Below, piece by piece: positions 46,165-55,670 of a DNA stretch of 64,000 nucleotides. The DNA lies in contig NZ_CP139304.1 of the NCBI RefSeq assembly GCF_034092415.1, positions 1,844,001 through 1,908,000 of the forward strand, written 5' to 3'. The position numbers and the translations under genes were made by a program. A model generated the notes under the pieces. The model worked only from the letters and a program-made list of their open reading frames with translations. It was not told the origin of the DNA and searched no databases. Numbering within the stretch: the first letter of the stretch is position 1; each line of letters opens with the position of its first letter. Source of the DNA: Prochlorococcus sp. MIT 1341 (GTDB lineage: Bacteria; Cyanobacteriota; Cyanobacteriia; PCC-6307; Cyanobiaceae).

Positions 46165-47954
46165 TGGGAGTCAATAAACATAGATTATCAAGGAGTTCTC
46201 GAGGCAAGAGGAAGCGTGTTATTCAATTAGAGAAAGTTTCAGATTTTCGAATGAGATTAGTATTTTTGTCTCTTGTTATCGGAATCTTTGGATTGGGAGG
46301 ACGGTTAGCTTGGCTACAGCTTTTTCAGTCATCGGCATTGGAGGCACGTGCTAGATCATTTCAGACTGATTTCACAAAGCCACTCGGGAGAAGGCGTTCA
46401 ATAGTTGATCGTATGGGACGGTTAGTTGCTTTAGATGAAAAGCGTTATCGATTATGGGCTCATCCGAGGTACTTTAATTTTCCTGGAGATGACCCTGCCT
46501 TAATTCGTAAGCCAGTTGATGTGGCTAGGAAGCTTTCAGGCCTGATTCCAATGTCGATGAGTGAAATTGTCCAACGACTTGGTGATCGCCCCTCTGGCGT
46601 AAAACTTGCTGAGGGTCTTGATCAGGACAAAGCTTTGCTTTTGAAAGGATTGGGCATAAGTGGCTTAGACCTCGAGCCATACCCGCAACGCGTTTACCCG
46701 CAAGGTGATCTATTTGCAAATGTGGTTGGATTCTTGAACCATGATCGCGTTCCTCAGGCAGGTTTGGAGCAGAGTTTGAATTCAGAGATGCTTAGGTATG
46801 AACAACCTCTAACTCTAAGAAGAGGTGCTGATGGAACACCTCTTCCCGATGATCTGGCTCCGGGTCTTTTCTTTGGGGATGATATGCGAATGCAGCTCAC
46901 CATGGATGCACGTCTCCAACAGGTGGCGATGGAGGCTTTAGCTCAAGGCGTATCGCGTTGGAGTGCGAAGAAAGGTGTGGCGATTGTTATGGACGTAGCT
47001 AATGGAGAGATGTTGGCTCTTGCTTCAACTCCAACTTATGACCCGAATAAGTATTGGAGATTTCCCCCGAGTCGTTTTCGTGAATGGTCTGTACAAGATC
47101 TGTTTGAGCCTGGTTCTACGTTTAAACCCATAAACCTAGCTTTAGCTTTACAGGAAGGAGTAATAGAGGAAGGAGATACTGTTTTTGATGAGGGGAGAGT
47201 TGATGTAGGAGGTTGGCCTTTATATAACAATGATCGTGTTTCGCATGGTGTTATTGATTATCCAAAGTTGCTTCAGGTCTCTAGCAATGTAGGCATGGTT
47301 AAGACAATGCAAAAGCTTAGTCCAGACTTGTATTGGGATTGGCTTCAGAAACTAGGAGTGAATTCTATCCCTGAGACTGATCTCCCTGGTGCTGTTGCTG
47401 GTCAATTAAAGACTAAAAAACAGTTTGTTTTACAGACGATTGAACCTGCCACTGCTGCCTTTGGCCAGGGATTTTCTCTAACACCTCTTAAGTTGGCGCA
47501 ACTGCATGCTCTTATTGCCAATGGCGGATATTTGGTAAGACCCCGGATAACAAGGGGGTTGACTTTACAGGACGCTTCCTCTGAAAAGACACAATTACTG
47601 GAACCAGAAGTGACAAATACGATTAGGCAGTGGATGGAATCCGTAGTAACTGCCGGCAGTGGAAAAGGGGTGAAAACACCTGGTTATCGAATAGGGGGGA
47701 AGACAGGTACTGCACAAAAGGCCGTTAATGGCATTTATCAGCCTGGAGCAAAAATCTGCAGCTTTGTTGCAATCCTCCCAATTGATTCCCCTCGCTTTGT
47801 GGTTTTGGTTGTTGTAGATGAGCCTCGAGGTAGTAATGCTTATGGTTCAACAGTTGCGACACCTGTTGCCAAGATGATTATTGATGGATTGTTGGCGATA
47901 GAGAAAATACCTCCAACAAGCAAAAGGTCAGATTCTCAATCTTCAAATGGGTGA
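46164..47954 (+). CDS. ftsI: Septal peptidoglycan transpeptidase (penicillin-binding protein, FtsI)
   Basis: Class B PBP crosslinking septal wall. 596 residues: one membrane anchor at ~31-52 with a cytoplasmic basic N-terminus, a PBP dimerisation domain (RRRSIVDRMGRLVALD), then the transpeptidase with STFK (EPGSTFKPIN, serine near 315), SSN (VSSNVGM) and KTG (GGKTGTAQ). Start ATG 46164 overlaps the stop of the FtsL-like gene. Followed by tal. Confidence 0.96.
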   Translation: MGVNKHRLSRSSRGKRKRVIQLEKVSDFRMRLVFLSLVIGIFGLGGRLAWLQLFQSSALEARARSFQTDFTKPLGRRRSIVDRMGRLVALDEKRYRLWAHPRYFNFPGDDPALIRKPVDVARKLSGLIPMSMSEIVQRLGDRPSGVKLAEGLDQDKALLLKGLGISGLDLEPYPQRVYPQGDLFANVVGFLNHDRVPQAGLEQSLNSEMLRYEQPLTLRRGADGTPLPDDLAPGLFFGDDMRMQLTMDARLQQVAMEALAQGVSRWSAKKGVAIVMDVANGEMLALASTPTYDPNKYWRFPPSRFREWSVQDLFEPGSTFKPINLALALQEGVIEEGDTVFDEGRVDVGGWPLYNNDRVSHGVIDYPKLLQVSSNVGMVKTMQKLSPDLYWDWLQKLGVNSIPETDLPGAVAGQLKTKKQFVLQTIEPATAAFGQGFSLTPLKLAQLHALIANGGYLVRPRITRGLTLQDASSEKTQLLEPEVTNTIRQWMESVVTAGSGKGVKTPGYRIGGKTGTAQKAVNGIYQPGAKICSFVAILPIDSPRFVVLVVVDEPRGSNAYGSTVATPVAKMIIDGLLAIEKIPPTSKRSDSQSSNG

Positions 47955-48048
47955 AAACTTGGAAAAACTTCCATTTTCAAAGGCTGAAATAGAGGTGTAA
48001 ATTATTGAAAGAGAGCTAGCTTTACTAATAGATGGTGAGTAATTTTTA

Positions 48049-49080
48049 ATGGCCACGTTCTTAGAGCAGCTTTCCTCAATGACTGTCGTTGTCGCAGACA
48101 CGGGAGAACTTGAGGCTATTAAGACATTCACTCCTAGGGATGCAACTACAAATCCTTCTTTGATATTGGCTGCTGCACAGATGCCTGAATATCAAGGACT
48201 TATAGATGATGCATTGCTTTCTTCTAGAAAAAGTTTGGCAAATAGTGCTAGTGCAGAGAATGTCGTTAGAGAAGCCCTTGATCAGATATGCGTTCTCTTT
48301 GGGATAGAAATTCTTAAGATTGTGCCAGGACGTGTTTCTACAGAAGTTGACGCTCGCTTGAGTTATGACACTCAAGCCACAATTGATAAAGCAAGGAAAT
48401 TGATTTCTCTTTATGAAAATGCAGGTATTCCAAAAGAAAAGGTATTAATTAAAATAGCTTCCACATGGGAAGGTATAAAGGCTGCGGAATTCCTAGAAAA
48501 GGAAGGTATCAATTGTAATTTAACGCTTTTATTTAGCTTTTCACAAGCAGTTGCCTGTGCCGAGGCAGGAGTTACTTTAATTTCGCCTTTTGTTGGAAGG
48601 ATACTTGATTGGTATAAGGCTGAAACTGGTCGTGATAGTTATCCTGGCTCTGAAGATCCTGGTGTGTTGTCAGTGACAAAGATTTTTAATTACTACAAGC
48701 GTAATCGCTATAAAACTGAAGTTATGGGAGCAAGCTTTAGAAATATTGATGAGATTATTGAATTAGCAGGTTGTGATCTGCTGACCATATCACCCAAATT
48801 ACTCGATCAGTTACGGCATAAAGAAGGAAAATTAACCCAAAAATTGGATAATAATAATCCAGGCCCTTCAAGAGAATTTGTTTCACTAGATCAGTTCGAA
48901 TTTTCTAAAGCGATGAATAAAGATCGAATGGCAAGTGAAAAGTTAGATGAGGGTATAAAGGGCTTTAGCAAGGCGATAGAAACTCTTGAAATACAGTTGA
49001 GGGATCGCTTAAAGTCACTTCACTTGGCTAGCTTATCAGATGATTCTCTCGAGATTAATTCTAAAGTTCTTTGCAATTAA
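48049..49080 (+). CDS. tal: Transaldolase
   Basis: Pentose-phosphate pathway enzyme; works in the dark in cyanobacteria. 343 residues, TalB type: [23 protein letters not shown], the Schiff-base lysine in [12 protein letters not shown], and [17 protein letters not shown]. The C-terminus is 10-15 residues longer than usual ([18 protein letters not shown]). Start ATG 48049. Confidence 0.96.
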   Translation: MATFLEQLSSMTVVVADTGELEAIKTFTPRDATTNPSLILAAAQMPEYQGLIDDALLSSRKSLANSASAENVVREALDQICVLFGIEILKIVPGRVSTEVDARLSYDTQATIDKARKLISLYENAGIPKEKVLIKIASTWEGIKAAEFLEKEGINCNLTLLFSFSQAVACAEAGVTLISPFVGRILDWYKAETGRDSYPGSEDPGVLSVTKIFNYYKRNRYKTEVMGASFRNIDEIIELAGCDLLTISPKLLDQLRHKEGKLTQKLDNNNPGPSREFVSLDQFEFSKAMNKDRMASEKLDEGIKGFSKAIETLEIQLRDRLKSLHLASLSDDSLEINSKVLCN

Positions 49081-49151
49081 GACTCTTAGGCACCTACTGT
49101 TTTGTGTAAAAAATACTTAGGCATATTTAATAAGAAAAAATTATTTTTATT

Positions 49152-49373
49152 CTAGGTGAACTTCCATACAGCTCCATCTGGAAAACTTGGCCCTATATTT
49201 TTATCTTGAGGCTCTTCAAATGAAATTCGCCACTCTGGGACCCTGCAAGTAATAAAGTCTGTACGTTCTATTAGTAAACCTCCTTCGGGACTTTTACTGG
49301 CCTTGAAGCCTCCCATCCAGAAGCCACCTTTTTCACCACCTTTAAACCAGACCCAAACTGTTTCGTTATTCAT
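49152..49373 (-). CDS. Small conserved picocyanobacterial protein
   Basis: 73 residues from ATG 49373 (MNNETVWVWFKGGEKGGFW); an ATG two codons upstream also fits. It is Trp- and Gly-rich, with a PEWRISFEEPQ segment, no membrane helix and no cysteine pair (one Cys). No family recognised; comparable small proteins are common in marine Synechococcus and Prochlorococcus. Confidence 0.7.
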   Translation of the reverse strand: MNNETVWVWFKGGEKGGFWMGGFKASKSPEGGLLIERTDFITCRVPEWRISFEEPQDKNIGPSFPDGAVWKFT

Positions 49374-49465
49374 TTGCAATTCAGGAAGTAGGTATCACTA
49401 AAGGAAAAGGAATTTCCTGAAAAATTTTTCTATTCTTCATGTAGGTCATTTACTTTTAAAGAGAT

Positions 49466-50596
49466 TCATTGATTCTGAAATAATAATCGCTTGATGACAC
49501 GCTGAGCAATATCTCCATAGCTCATTTCCCCAGAAAGAATTTGTGCAATTCTTTCTGGGGCAGTAGGTCTTTTGATCCCTAGTTGATAGCCAACTTTTGG
49601 GAATCTATAGAAAACCTGAGCAATTCTGCTCCCCCATGCCATTGATGCTCCCCAGTCTTTTTGCATGCATTGTGTATAACTAGCTAGAGCATTGTTGTCA
49701 CCTTTAAGCCACCTGTTAAGGAAGTGTGCAGCATTGCAGCCACTCATCAGGGCTGGTCTGATGCCTTCTGCTAGGAATGGGTCGCAAAGCGATGCTGCAT
49801 CACCTATCGCAACAACACCTTCGCCATGAAGGACATTTTGTCCATTCCAGATACGAAGGTTTGAGTGTTTGCGCTCCCCATCATTAGGATCAAAACCAAG
49901 ATCAGGTAAGAATTTGTCGAGTATTTTTTGACTATCTGCTATTTCACGACCAATAAAAGTTCCTACGCCAACGTTCACGCCGTTGGCAATTGGGAAGGCC
50001 CAAGCAAAGCCATGATGAACTAGTCCAAATTCAAACCTTGCAGAGCCTCCTTTCAAATTTCCTTTTCCATTAAGACGAACTGATGTCGTAACAGCATGTT
50101 TTTGTTTTTTAGGGCCCAATCCAAACTTCCTTGGCCATTGAGATTTAGACCCATTAGCGATAACTAAGGATCGAGATTCAAATTGTTTGCCATTGCTGCA
50201 GGTTATTTGCCAGGAATCTTTTTCTCTTTCAATCTTTTCTGCAGAAAGAGGTTGCAGCAATTCAGCCCCTTCCAGGCTTGCTTGATTCATTAGGTAACAG
50301 TCAAGCATTTCCCTACGTACTATCCAAAAGGGAGATGTTTCAGCTAAATCAGCTACCACTCGATCGTCAAGGCACCAAGAGAATTCAACTTTGTTAATTA
50401 CTTCATCAACTGCAGGACTGAGATCAAAAGGGAATAACCTCTGTACAGAAGCTGCCATGCCTCCCCCGCATGCCTTGATTGTATTTGTTGATTTTTTTTC
50501 TATTACAGTAACCTTGTGGCCTGCCTTGGCGAGATGAAAAGCAGCTGATGCACCAGCTGCTCCACCACCAATAATTAAAACATCTCTAGTGCTCAC
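49466..50596 (-). CDS. Geranylgeranyl-reductase-like FAD oxidoreductase
   Basis: 376 residues with an N-terminal dinucleotide fold ([22 protein letters not shown]), the substrate-binding [11 protein letters not shown] and the FAD-proximal [22 protein letters not shown]. This is the ChlP/GGR family that reduces isoprenoid side chains; full ChlP is ~400-450 residues, so this is a shorter, separate member. GTG start at 50596 overlaps the frr stop (GTGA). Confidence 0.85.
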   Translation of the reverse strand: MSTRDVLIIGGGAAGASAAFHLAKAGHKVTVIEKKSTNTIKACGGGMAASVQRLFPFDLSPAVDEVINKVEFSWCLDDRVVADLAETSPFWIVRREMLDCYLMNQASLEGAELLQPLSAEKIEREKDSWQITCSNGKQFESRSLVIANGSKSQWPRKFGLGPKKQKHAVTTSVRLNGKGNLKGGSARFEFGLVHHGFAWAFPIANGVNVGVGTFIGREIADSQKILDKFLPDLGFDPNDGERKHSNLRIWNGQNVLHGEGVVAIGDAASLCDPFLAEGIRPALMSGCNAAHFLNRWLKGDNNALASYTQCMQKDWGASMAWGSRIAQVFYRFPKVGYQLGIKRPTAPERIAQILSGEMSYGDIAQRVIKRLLFQNQ

Positions 50597-51141
50597 ACCT
50601 TTAATATATCTGATTCTTTGTCAGCCAAGTGTTTGTCAATTTCGGTTATGAATTTGTTGGTAAGCTTTTGAACATTTTCCTGCTGATCTCTACTTTGATC
50701 TTCAGAAAGCTCACCATCTTTTTCAGACTTTTTGATGCGATCAATCGCATCTCGTCGAATATTTCTAAGAGCTACCTTGCCTTCTTCGGCATACTTTGAG
50801 GCAAGTTTGCAAAATTCTTTACGCCGTTCTTCTGTTAAAGGAGGTACGTTAATTCTAATAATTTTTCCGTCATTGTTAGGAGTAAAGCCAAGATCACTTG
50901 TTGATATTGCTTTTTCTATTAGAGCTAGTGATCCAGTATCAAAGGGTTGTATTGCAATGGTTTGGGAATCAGGTGTTGAGATGGTCGCCAACGATTTCAA
51001 AGGTGTTTCTGTACCGTAATATTCAACCGAGAGGCGATCAAGTAAGGAGGGGTTGGCTCTTCCTGTTCGGATGGTATTAAAAGTCCTCTGGGCTGAATCA
51101 ACTGACTTTCGCATGTTGGATTCTAGTTCAGTGTTTGACAT
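50593..51141 (-). CDS. frr: Ribosome recycling factor
   Basis: Splits post-termination ribosomes with EF-G. 182 residues, full length, with [17 protein letters not shown], the ARTGRA-type motif, [14 protein letters not shown]-like [14 protein letters not shown] and [15 protein letters not shown]. It lies between pyrH (48 bases upstream) and the GGR-like gene in one minus-strand operon; the pyrH-frr order is typical of bacteria. Confidence 0.97.
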   Translation of the reverse strand: MSNTELESNMRKSVDSAQRTFNTIRTGRANPSLLDRLSVEYYGTETPLKSLATISTPDSQTIAIQPFDTGSLALIEKAISTSDLGFTPNNDGKIIRINVPPLTEERRKEFCKLASKYAEEGKVALRNIRRDAIDRIKKSEKDGELSEDQSRDQQENVQKLTNKFITEIDKHLADKESDILKV

Positions 51142-51189
51142 GGGATTGCTAGGTCTAAATTGATGGAATTGGAACGGTTAAATTGATCG

Positions 51190-51903
<714 letters not shown>

Positions 51904-52018
51904 TCAATCCCCTTATCTTGATGACAGTAGCAAGCTTTGGAATGACAGATCTGTAGCCGGATAGTCTTGCTTGTCAAAACTTAGTAAGTCGCTTGGATGT
52001 AAGAAACAGTTTAGAAAA

Positions 52019-52216
52019 ATGGGTAAGGAAGTTAATAGCTCCTCAGCATTGATGGCTCGATTGACAATTTCGGCACTAGATCGTGTGAGTGAAGACCCTT
52101 CTTCTTGGAAGAATCCAATAGTACATAGAGCACTTTTAGTAAGTGGTCTTTCGGTTCTTCTTGCAGCAACAAAGCTTTTAGCTGCCGAAGTAGATCAACA
52201 ATCTGGTGTTAATTAA
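52019..52216 (+). CDS. Small hypothetical protein
   Basis: 65 residues from ATG 52019; a start at 51971 is possible but less likely. It has a helical, mildly basic N-terminus (LMARLTISALDRVSED) and one hydrophobic segment (VHRALLVSGLSVLLAATKLLAA) near the C-terminus. Its last 4 bases overlap the opposing cobO gene. Possible single-pass membrane peptide; no family recognised. Confidence 0.6.
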   Translation: MGKEVNSSSALMARLTISALDRVSEDPSSWKNPIVHRALLVSGLSVLLAATKLLAAEVDQQSGVN

Positions 52217-52902
52217 AACTCAATACCTTTTTGGGCTTTGATGCCTTGTTCTTTGAAAGGGTGATGAACGAGACTCATTTCTGTTACTAAGTCTGCAATG
52301 TCAATAAGTTCTTTTGGAGCACCTCTGCCGGTTAGAACAACATGTTTTAAGGGAGGCCTTTCCCCTAGCCCAATTAAGACTTGATCCAATGAAAGATATC
52401 CAAGCTTCAGGGCAATATTGATTTCATCCAGTATCACAAGTTTGTGCTCTTTTCTTTTTAAAAAATCTAGAGACTTTTCCCAAGCATTAGCCACTAAAGA
52501 GGCGTCTCTTTCTCTGTCTTGGGTATTCCAGGTAAAACCTTCTCCTAAAGCATGGAATTCCAAGGAATCCCCAAACTTTTCAAAGGCCTTTGCTTCTCCT
52601 GGTTCCCAACTACCTTTTATAAATTGCACAATAGCGACTTTTTCGCCATGCCCAAGAGTTCTAAGAGCAAGACCTAATGCAGCAGTGGTTTTACCTTTCC
52701 CGTTCCCAGTGAATACAAGAATTAATCCTTTTTCTTTTTGTCTAGAGTTTACTCTTTGCTTTTGTATCTTTTGGCGTTGACTCATCCTTTTTTTATAACT
52801 TAGATCATCCTTATCGGGTGACAACTTTCCTCCTATGCCTAGTTCTAAGGCAGCTTGATCTAAAGAGTTTTCTCCTTCTTCTTGATTCGTTGCATCAGCC
52901 AT
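52213..52902 (-). CDS. cobO: Cob(I)yrinic acid a,c-diamide adenosyltransferase
   Basis: Attaches the adenosyl group in cobalamin synthesis. 229 residues; a charged ~55-residue N-terminal extension precedes the core. The P-loop FTGNGKGKTTAALGLALR is near residue 65, with VAIVQFIKGSWEPGE and LVILDEINIALKLGYL following, diagnostic of CobO/BtuR. A 33-base palindrome lies 37 bases upstream of its start. Confidence 0.94.
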   Translation of the reverse strand: MADATNQEEGENSLDQAALELGIGGKLSPDKDDLSYKKRMSQRQKIQKQRVNSRQKEKGLILVFTGNGKGKTTAALGLALRTLGHGEKVAIVQFIKGSWEPGEAKAFEKFGDSLEFHALGEGFTWNTQDRERDASLVANAWEKSLDFLKRKEHKLVILDEINIALKLGYLSLDQVLIGLGERPPLKHVVLTGRGAPKELIDIADLVTEMSLVHHPFKEQGIKAQKGIEF

Positions 52903-52938
52903 GATTTGGATTCAGGAGTGAATTTTGTAGATAAATCT

Positions 52939-52971
52939 TACTTTATTATATATTGAATATATAATAAAGTA
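52939..52971. repeat. 33-base perfect AT palindrome
   Basis: Sixteen-base arms TACTTTATTATATATT and AATATATAATAAAGTA flank a single G. It lies in the 200-base space between cobO and the tyrosine recombinase gene, both minus-strand. It could be a protein-binding site, a cruciform or a terminator for the recombinase mRNA, though no T tract follows. Confidence 0.85.
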
Positions 52972-53103
52972 TTCCATTCCACTCCTCTAAGTTACAAAAA
53001 ATAAAAGCCAAGGTATGTCTACTTGCAGGTAAAATAGAGTTCTTACAGAGATAGGGGCTCAAGATGATTTGTGATTTGAATATATTAGTGCAACCTTTAA
53101 AAA

Positions 53104-54270
53104 TTAACTAGTAATAATATATCTAGCCAATGCATTGTCAACTGCTTGTTGTTGGTCGCGACGGGTCAGCCAGTGGTGATAAGTTTTTGTGTGAATAGAA
53201 ACAGAATGACCCATCATCCTCGCGGCAACAGTGTCAGGAAGACCAATATGAATTGTTCTTACTGCCCAAGAGTGCCTGAGATCATATGGGGTTAGCGGTA
53301 AATTATATCTACGGAATTGTTCAGAAACACGTCTTCCCACTTGTTGAAGAGTGGTCTTGGCAAGATCAGTATTTATCTCTGGTAATGCTGTTGGTTCTTC
53401 TCCTAGGCGCTCAAGCCCAAATCTTTTAATCCAGTCAGGATGGAAGGGCCAAGCTTGATGTTCACCTGTTTTTGTATTGGGTAAAACTCTGATCACCTTG
53501 TCCCCATTTTTGGAAAGAGAAGACAAGTCTGAGAAAAATATTTCATGATTTCTTAATCCATAGGTCGCCATAAGGCCATATGCAAGTCTCCAGCGTGGGT
53601 TTGGGATTAGTTCCCAGAATTTGAGGATTAAATTATCATTTGGGAGATGGCGAAAATGGGCTTTATGTAGTCCATATCCTTTTGCTTCTGCTTTCCAGTC
53701 TTTTGGAAGTGCTACTCCAAAGTGACCCGCAAAAGCGCTAAGAGCAGTAGCACACTGTTGCCTACTCCTGGAATTTTCTGAGTAACTTGCGAGAGTTAGA
53801 GATAAGAGATTGGTTGTGAAACCTTTTTGGCTTGTTTTGGCAATTGTTAATAGCCGGTTTATGTAAGGAAGATAAGCCGAAGACCAGGTGGTTTTTGTTC
53901 CTGCTGGCGACTTCCTTCTGAGTGGATTGGAGAAGAAGTTTGTTTTAAATTTTTCAATGGCGTCCTCCAAATCAGACGGAACACTTTTCTTTTGTGTAGT
54001 GTTTGTTTGTCTTTCCCAGTACTTCCAGTCAAATTTGTTGTGCTGTAGTTGCAAAACTACTAGCTCAAGGATTCTTTCAGCTTCTTCCACTCCTTCTGGT
54101 GTTGCTGAAAGGCGGAGGCTAATCCGTTGAACCGCTCTCCTTTCATTGCCATCCTTAGACGGTAATGGCCCTCGAAGGTTAAGTCGTTCTCCTCTTTGCT
54201 CTATTCGCATAGAGCTTCCTTTGCTCGCAAGGGCTAGATTGATTGCTTTCAGCTTTTTGCTGACTGTCAT
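53104..54270 (-). CDS. Solitary tyrosine recombinase (phage integrase family)
   Basis: 388 residues. The N-terminal arm and SAM-like domains are recognisable by length; the C-terminal catalytic domain shows the box I arginine in YGLRNHEI, the beta-strand lysine in NTKTGEHQ, YDLRHSW where the first His of the usual H-x-x-R is Tyr, GHSVSIH and the nucleophile in HTKTYHHW. No phage genes, att duplication or tRNA lie next to it; homologues sit beside hemH in other Prochlorococcus as I recall, suggesting domestication rather than recent transfer. Confidence 0.88.
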   Translation of the reverse strand: MTVSKKLKAINLALASKGSSMRIEQRGERLNLRGPLPSKDGNERRAVQRISLRLSATPEGVEEAERILELVVLQLQHNKFDWKYWERQTNTTQKKSVPSDLEDAIEKFKTNFFSNPLRRKSPAGTKTTWSSAYLPYINRLLTIAKTSQKGFTTNLLSLTLASYSENSRSRQQCATALSAFAGHFGVALPKDWKAEAKGYGLHKAHFRHLPNDNLILKFWELIPNPRWRLAYGLMATYGLRNHEIFFSDLSSLSKNGDKVIRVLPNTKTGEHQAWPFHPDWIKRFGLERLGEEPTALPEINTDLAKTTLQQVGRRVSEQFRRYNLPLTPYDLRHSWAVRTIHIGLPDTVAARMMGHSVSIHTKTYHHWLTRRDQQQAVDNALARYIITS

Positions 54271-54343
54271 ATTCGATCAATGCTTTCTGTAGCTTGACGT
54301 TGATTGGCACTACTCTCAAGTCTTTTTTGCTGATTACATTTCT

Positions 54344-55519
54344 ATGTCTCGTATTGGCGTCCTCTTGCTGAACCTCGGAGGCCCAGAGCGAATTGAGGAT
54401 GTCGGACCATTTTTGTTCAATTTGTTTTCTGATCCTGAAATTATTCGGCTACCAAATCCTTCTTTGCAGAAACCCCTTGCCTGGTTTATAAGTTATCTAA
54501 GGACGGGTAAATCTCAACAGGCTTATAGGGCTATTGGTGGAGGTTCTCCAATTCGGAGGATTACTGAACAACAAGCAAGAGAGTTACAAAGCCAATTAAG
54601 GCAAAGAGGTATTAATGCGACGATTTATGTGGCGATGCGTTACTGGCATCCTTTTACTGAATCAGCAGTTTCTGACCTTAAGGCCGATGGCATTAGTCAG
54701 GTAGTAGTACTTCCTCTTTATCCGCATTTTTCGTTAAGTACAAGTGGTTCAAGTTTTCGTGAACTAAACAGGTTGAGGGACATTGACCCTGCCTTTCAAT
54801 TATTGCCAATTCGCTGCATAAGAAGCTGGTATGACAACCCTGGTTATGTTTCTTCGATGGCAGAGTTAATCGCTGAAAAGATAAAACTTTGTGAGGAGCC
54901 TTCTTTGGCACATATTTTCTTTAGTGCACATGGTATTCCTAAAAGTTATATAGAAGAGGCTGGTGACCCCTACCAAAAGGAAATAGAAGGTTCTACTAAT
55001 TTGATTATGCAAGAGCTTGAGAAGATGTTGGGTTATTCGAATAAATACACCTTGGCTTATCAAAGTAGAGTAGGTCCAGAAGAATGGATTAAGCCATATA
55101 CAGATGAAGTCCTTAAGGAACTAGGCTCAGCAAAGACGCATGATTTAGTTGTTGTTCCAATTAGCTTTGTAAGTGAACATATTGAGACACTTCAGGAAAT
55201 TGATATTGAATATCGAGAACTAGCTGCTCAATCAGGTGTAGTTAACTTTCATAGGGTTAGAGCGCTAGACACTTATCCAGCTTTTATATCTGCACTTGCA
55301 GATATTGTGATCGCCAGTTTAGAAGGTCCTGAAATTGCACTTGATGATGCTTCCAGTCTCTCAAAGAAAATAAAGTTGTACCCTCAGGAAAAATGGCAGT
55401 GGGGGTGGAACAACAGCTCTGAAGTATGGAATGGGAGAGTGGCAATGCTTGTATTTTTTGCGTTTTTAATAGAACTTGCTTCGGGAAAGGGATTACTCCA
55501 TTATTTAGGGATCTTGTGA
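54344..55519 (+). CDS. hemH: Ferrochelatase with a chlorophyll-binding C-terminal helix
   Basis: Inserts Fe2+ into protoporphyrin IX. 391 residues. The catalytic core is complete ([32 protein letters not shown] with the metal-binding His, [28 protein letters not shown] with the Glu). Residues ~360-391 add a linker and a CAB/HLIP-type helix with [11 protein letters not shown], as in cyanobacterial and plant type II ferrochelatases, which couples haem synthesis to chlorophyll status. Start ATG 54344. Confidence 0.97.
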   Translation: MSRIGVLLLNLGGPERIEDVGPFLFNLFSDPEIIRLPNPSLQKPLAWFISYLRTGKSQQAYRAIGGGSPIRRITEQQARELQSQLRQRGINATIYVAMRYWHPFTESAVSDLKADGISQVVVLPLYPHFSLSTSGSSFRELNRLRDIDPAFQLLPIRCIRSWYDNPGYVSSMAELIAEKIKLCEEPSLAHIFFSAHGIPKSYIEEAGDPYQKEIEGSTNLIMQELEKMLGYSNKYTLAYQSRVGPEEWIKPYTDEVLKELGSAKTHDLVVVPISFVSEHIETLQEIDIEYRELAAQSGVVNFHRVRALDTYPAFISALADIVIASLEGPEIALDDASSLSKKIKLYPQEKWQWGWNNSSEVWNGRVAMLVFFAFLIELASGKGLLHYLGIL

Positions 55520-55670
55520 TTTTTGCTTCCATTAAGAAAATTCTGGGAATGCTTGGCTTTAGTCGCGAAGTGAGAAAATCAGGCTCAATTTGAATTTAAT
55601 TGGTAAATCTTCTTTGCCTCTTGGTATTTGGCGCCTAATCTTAAAAAATAAATCCTTTCTCGCTTTTGTA

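Noticed and set aside
53104-54270. Prophage or genomic island at the recombinase
   Set aside because: Flanking genes are ordinary housekeeping genes, with no phage genes, direct repeats or tRNA nearby.
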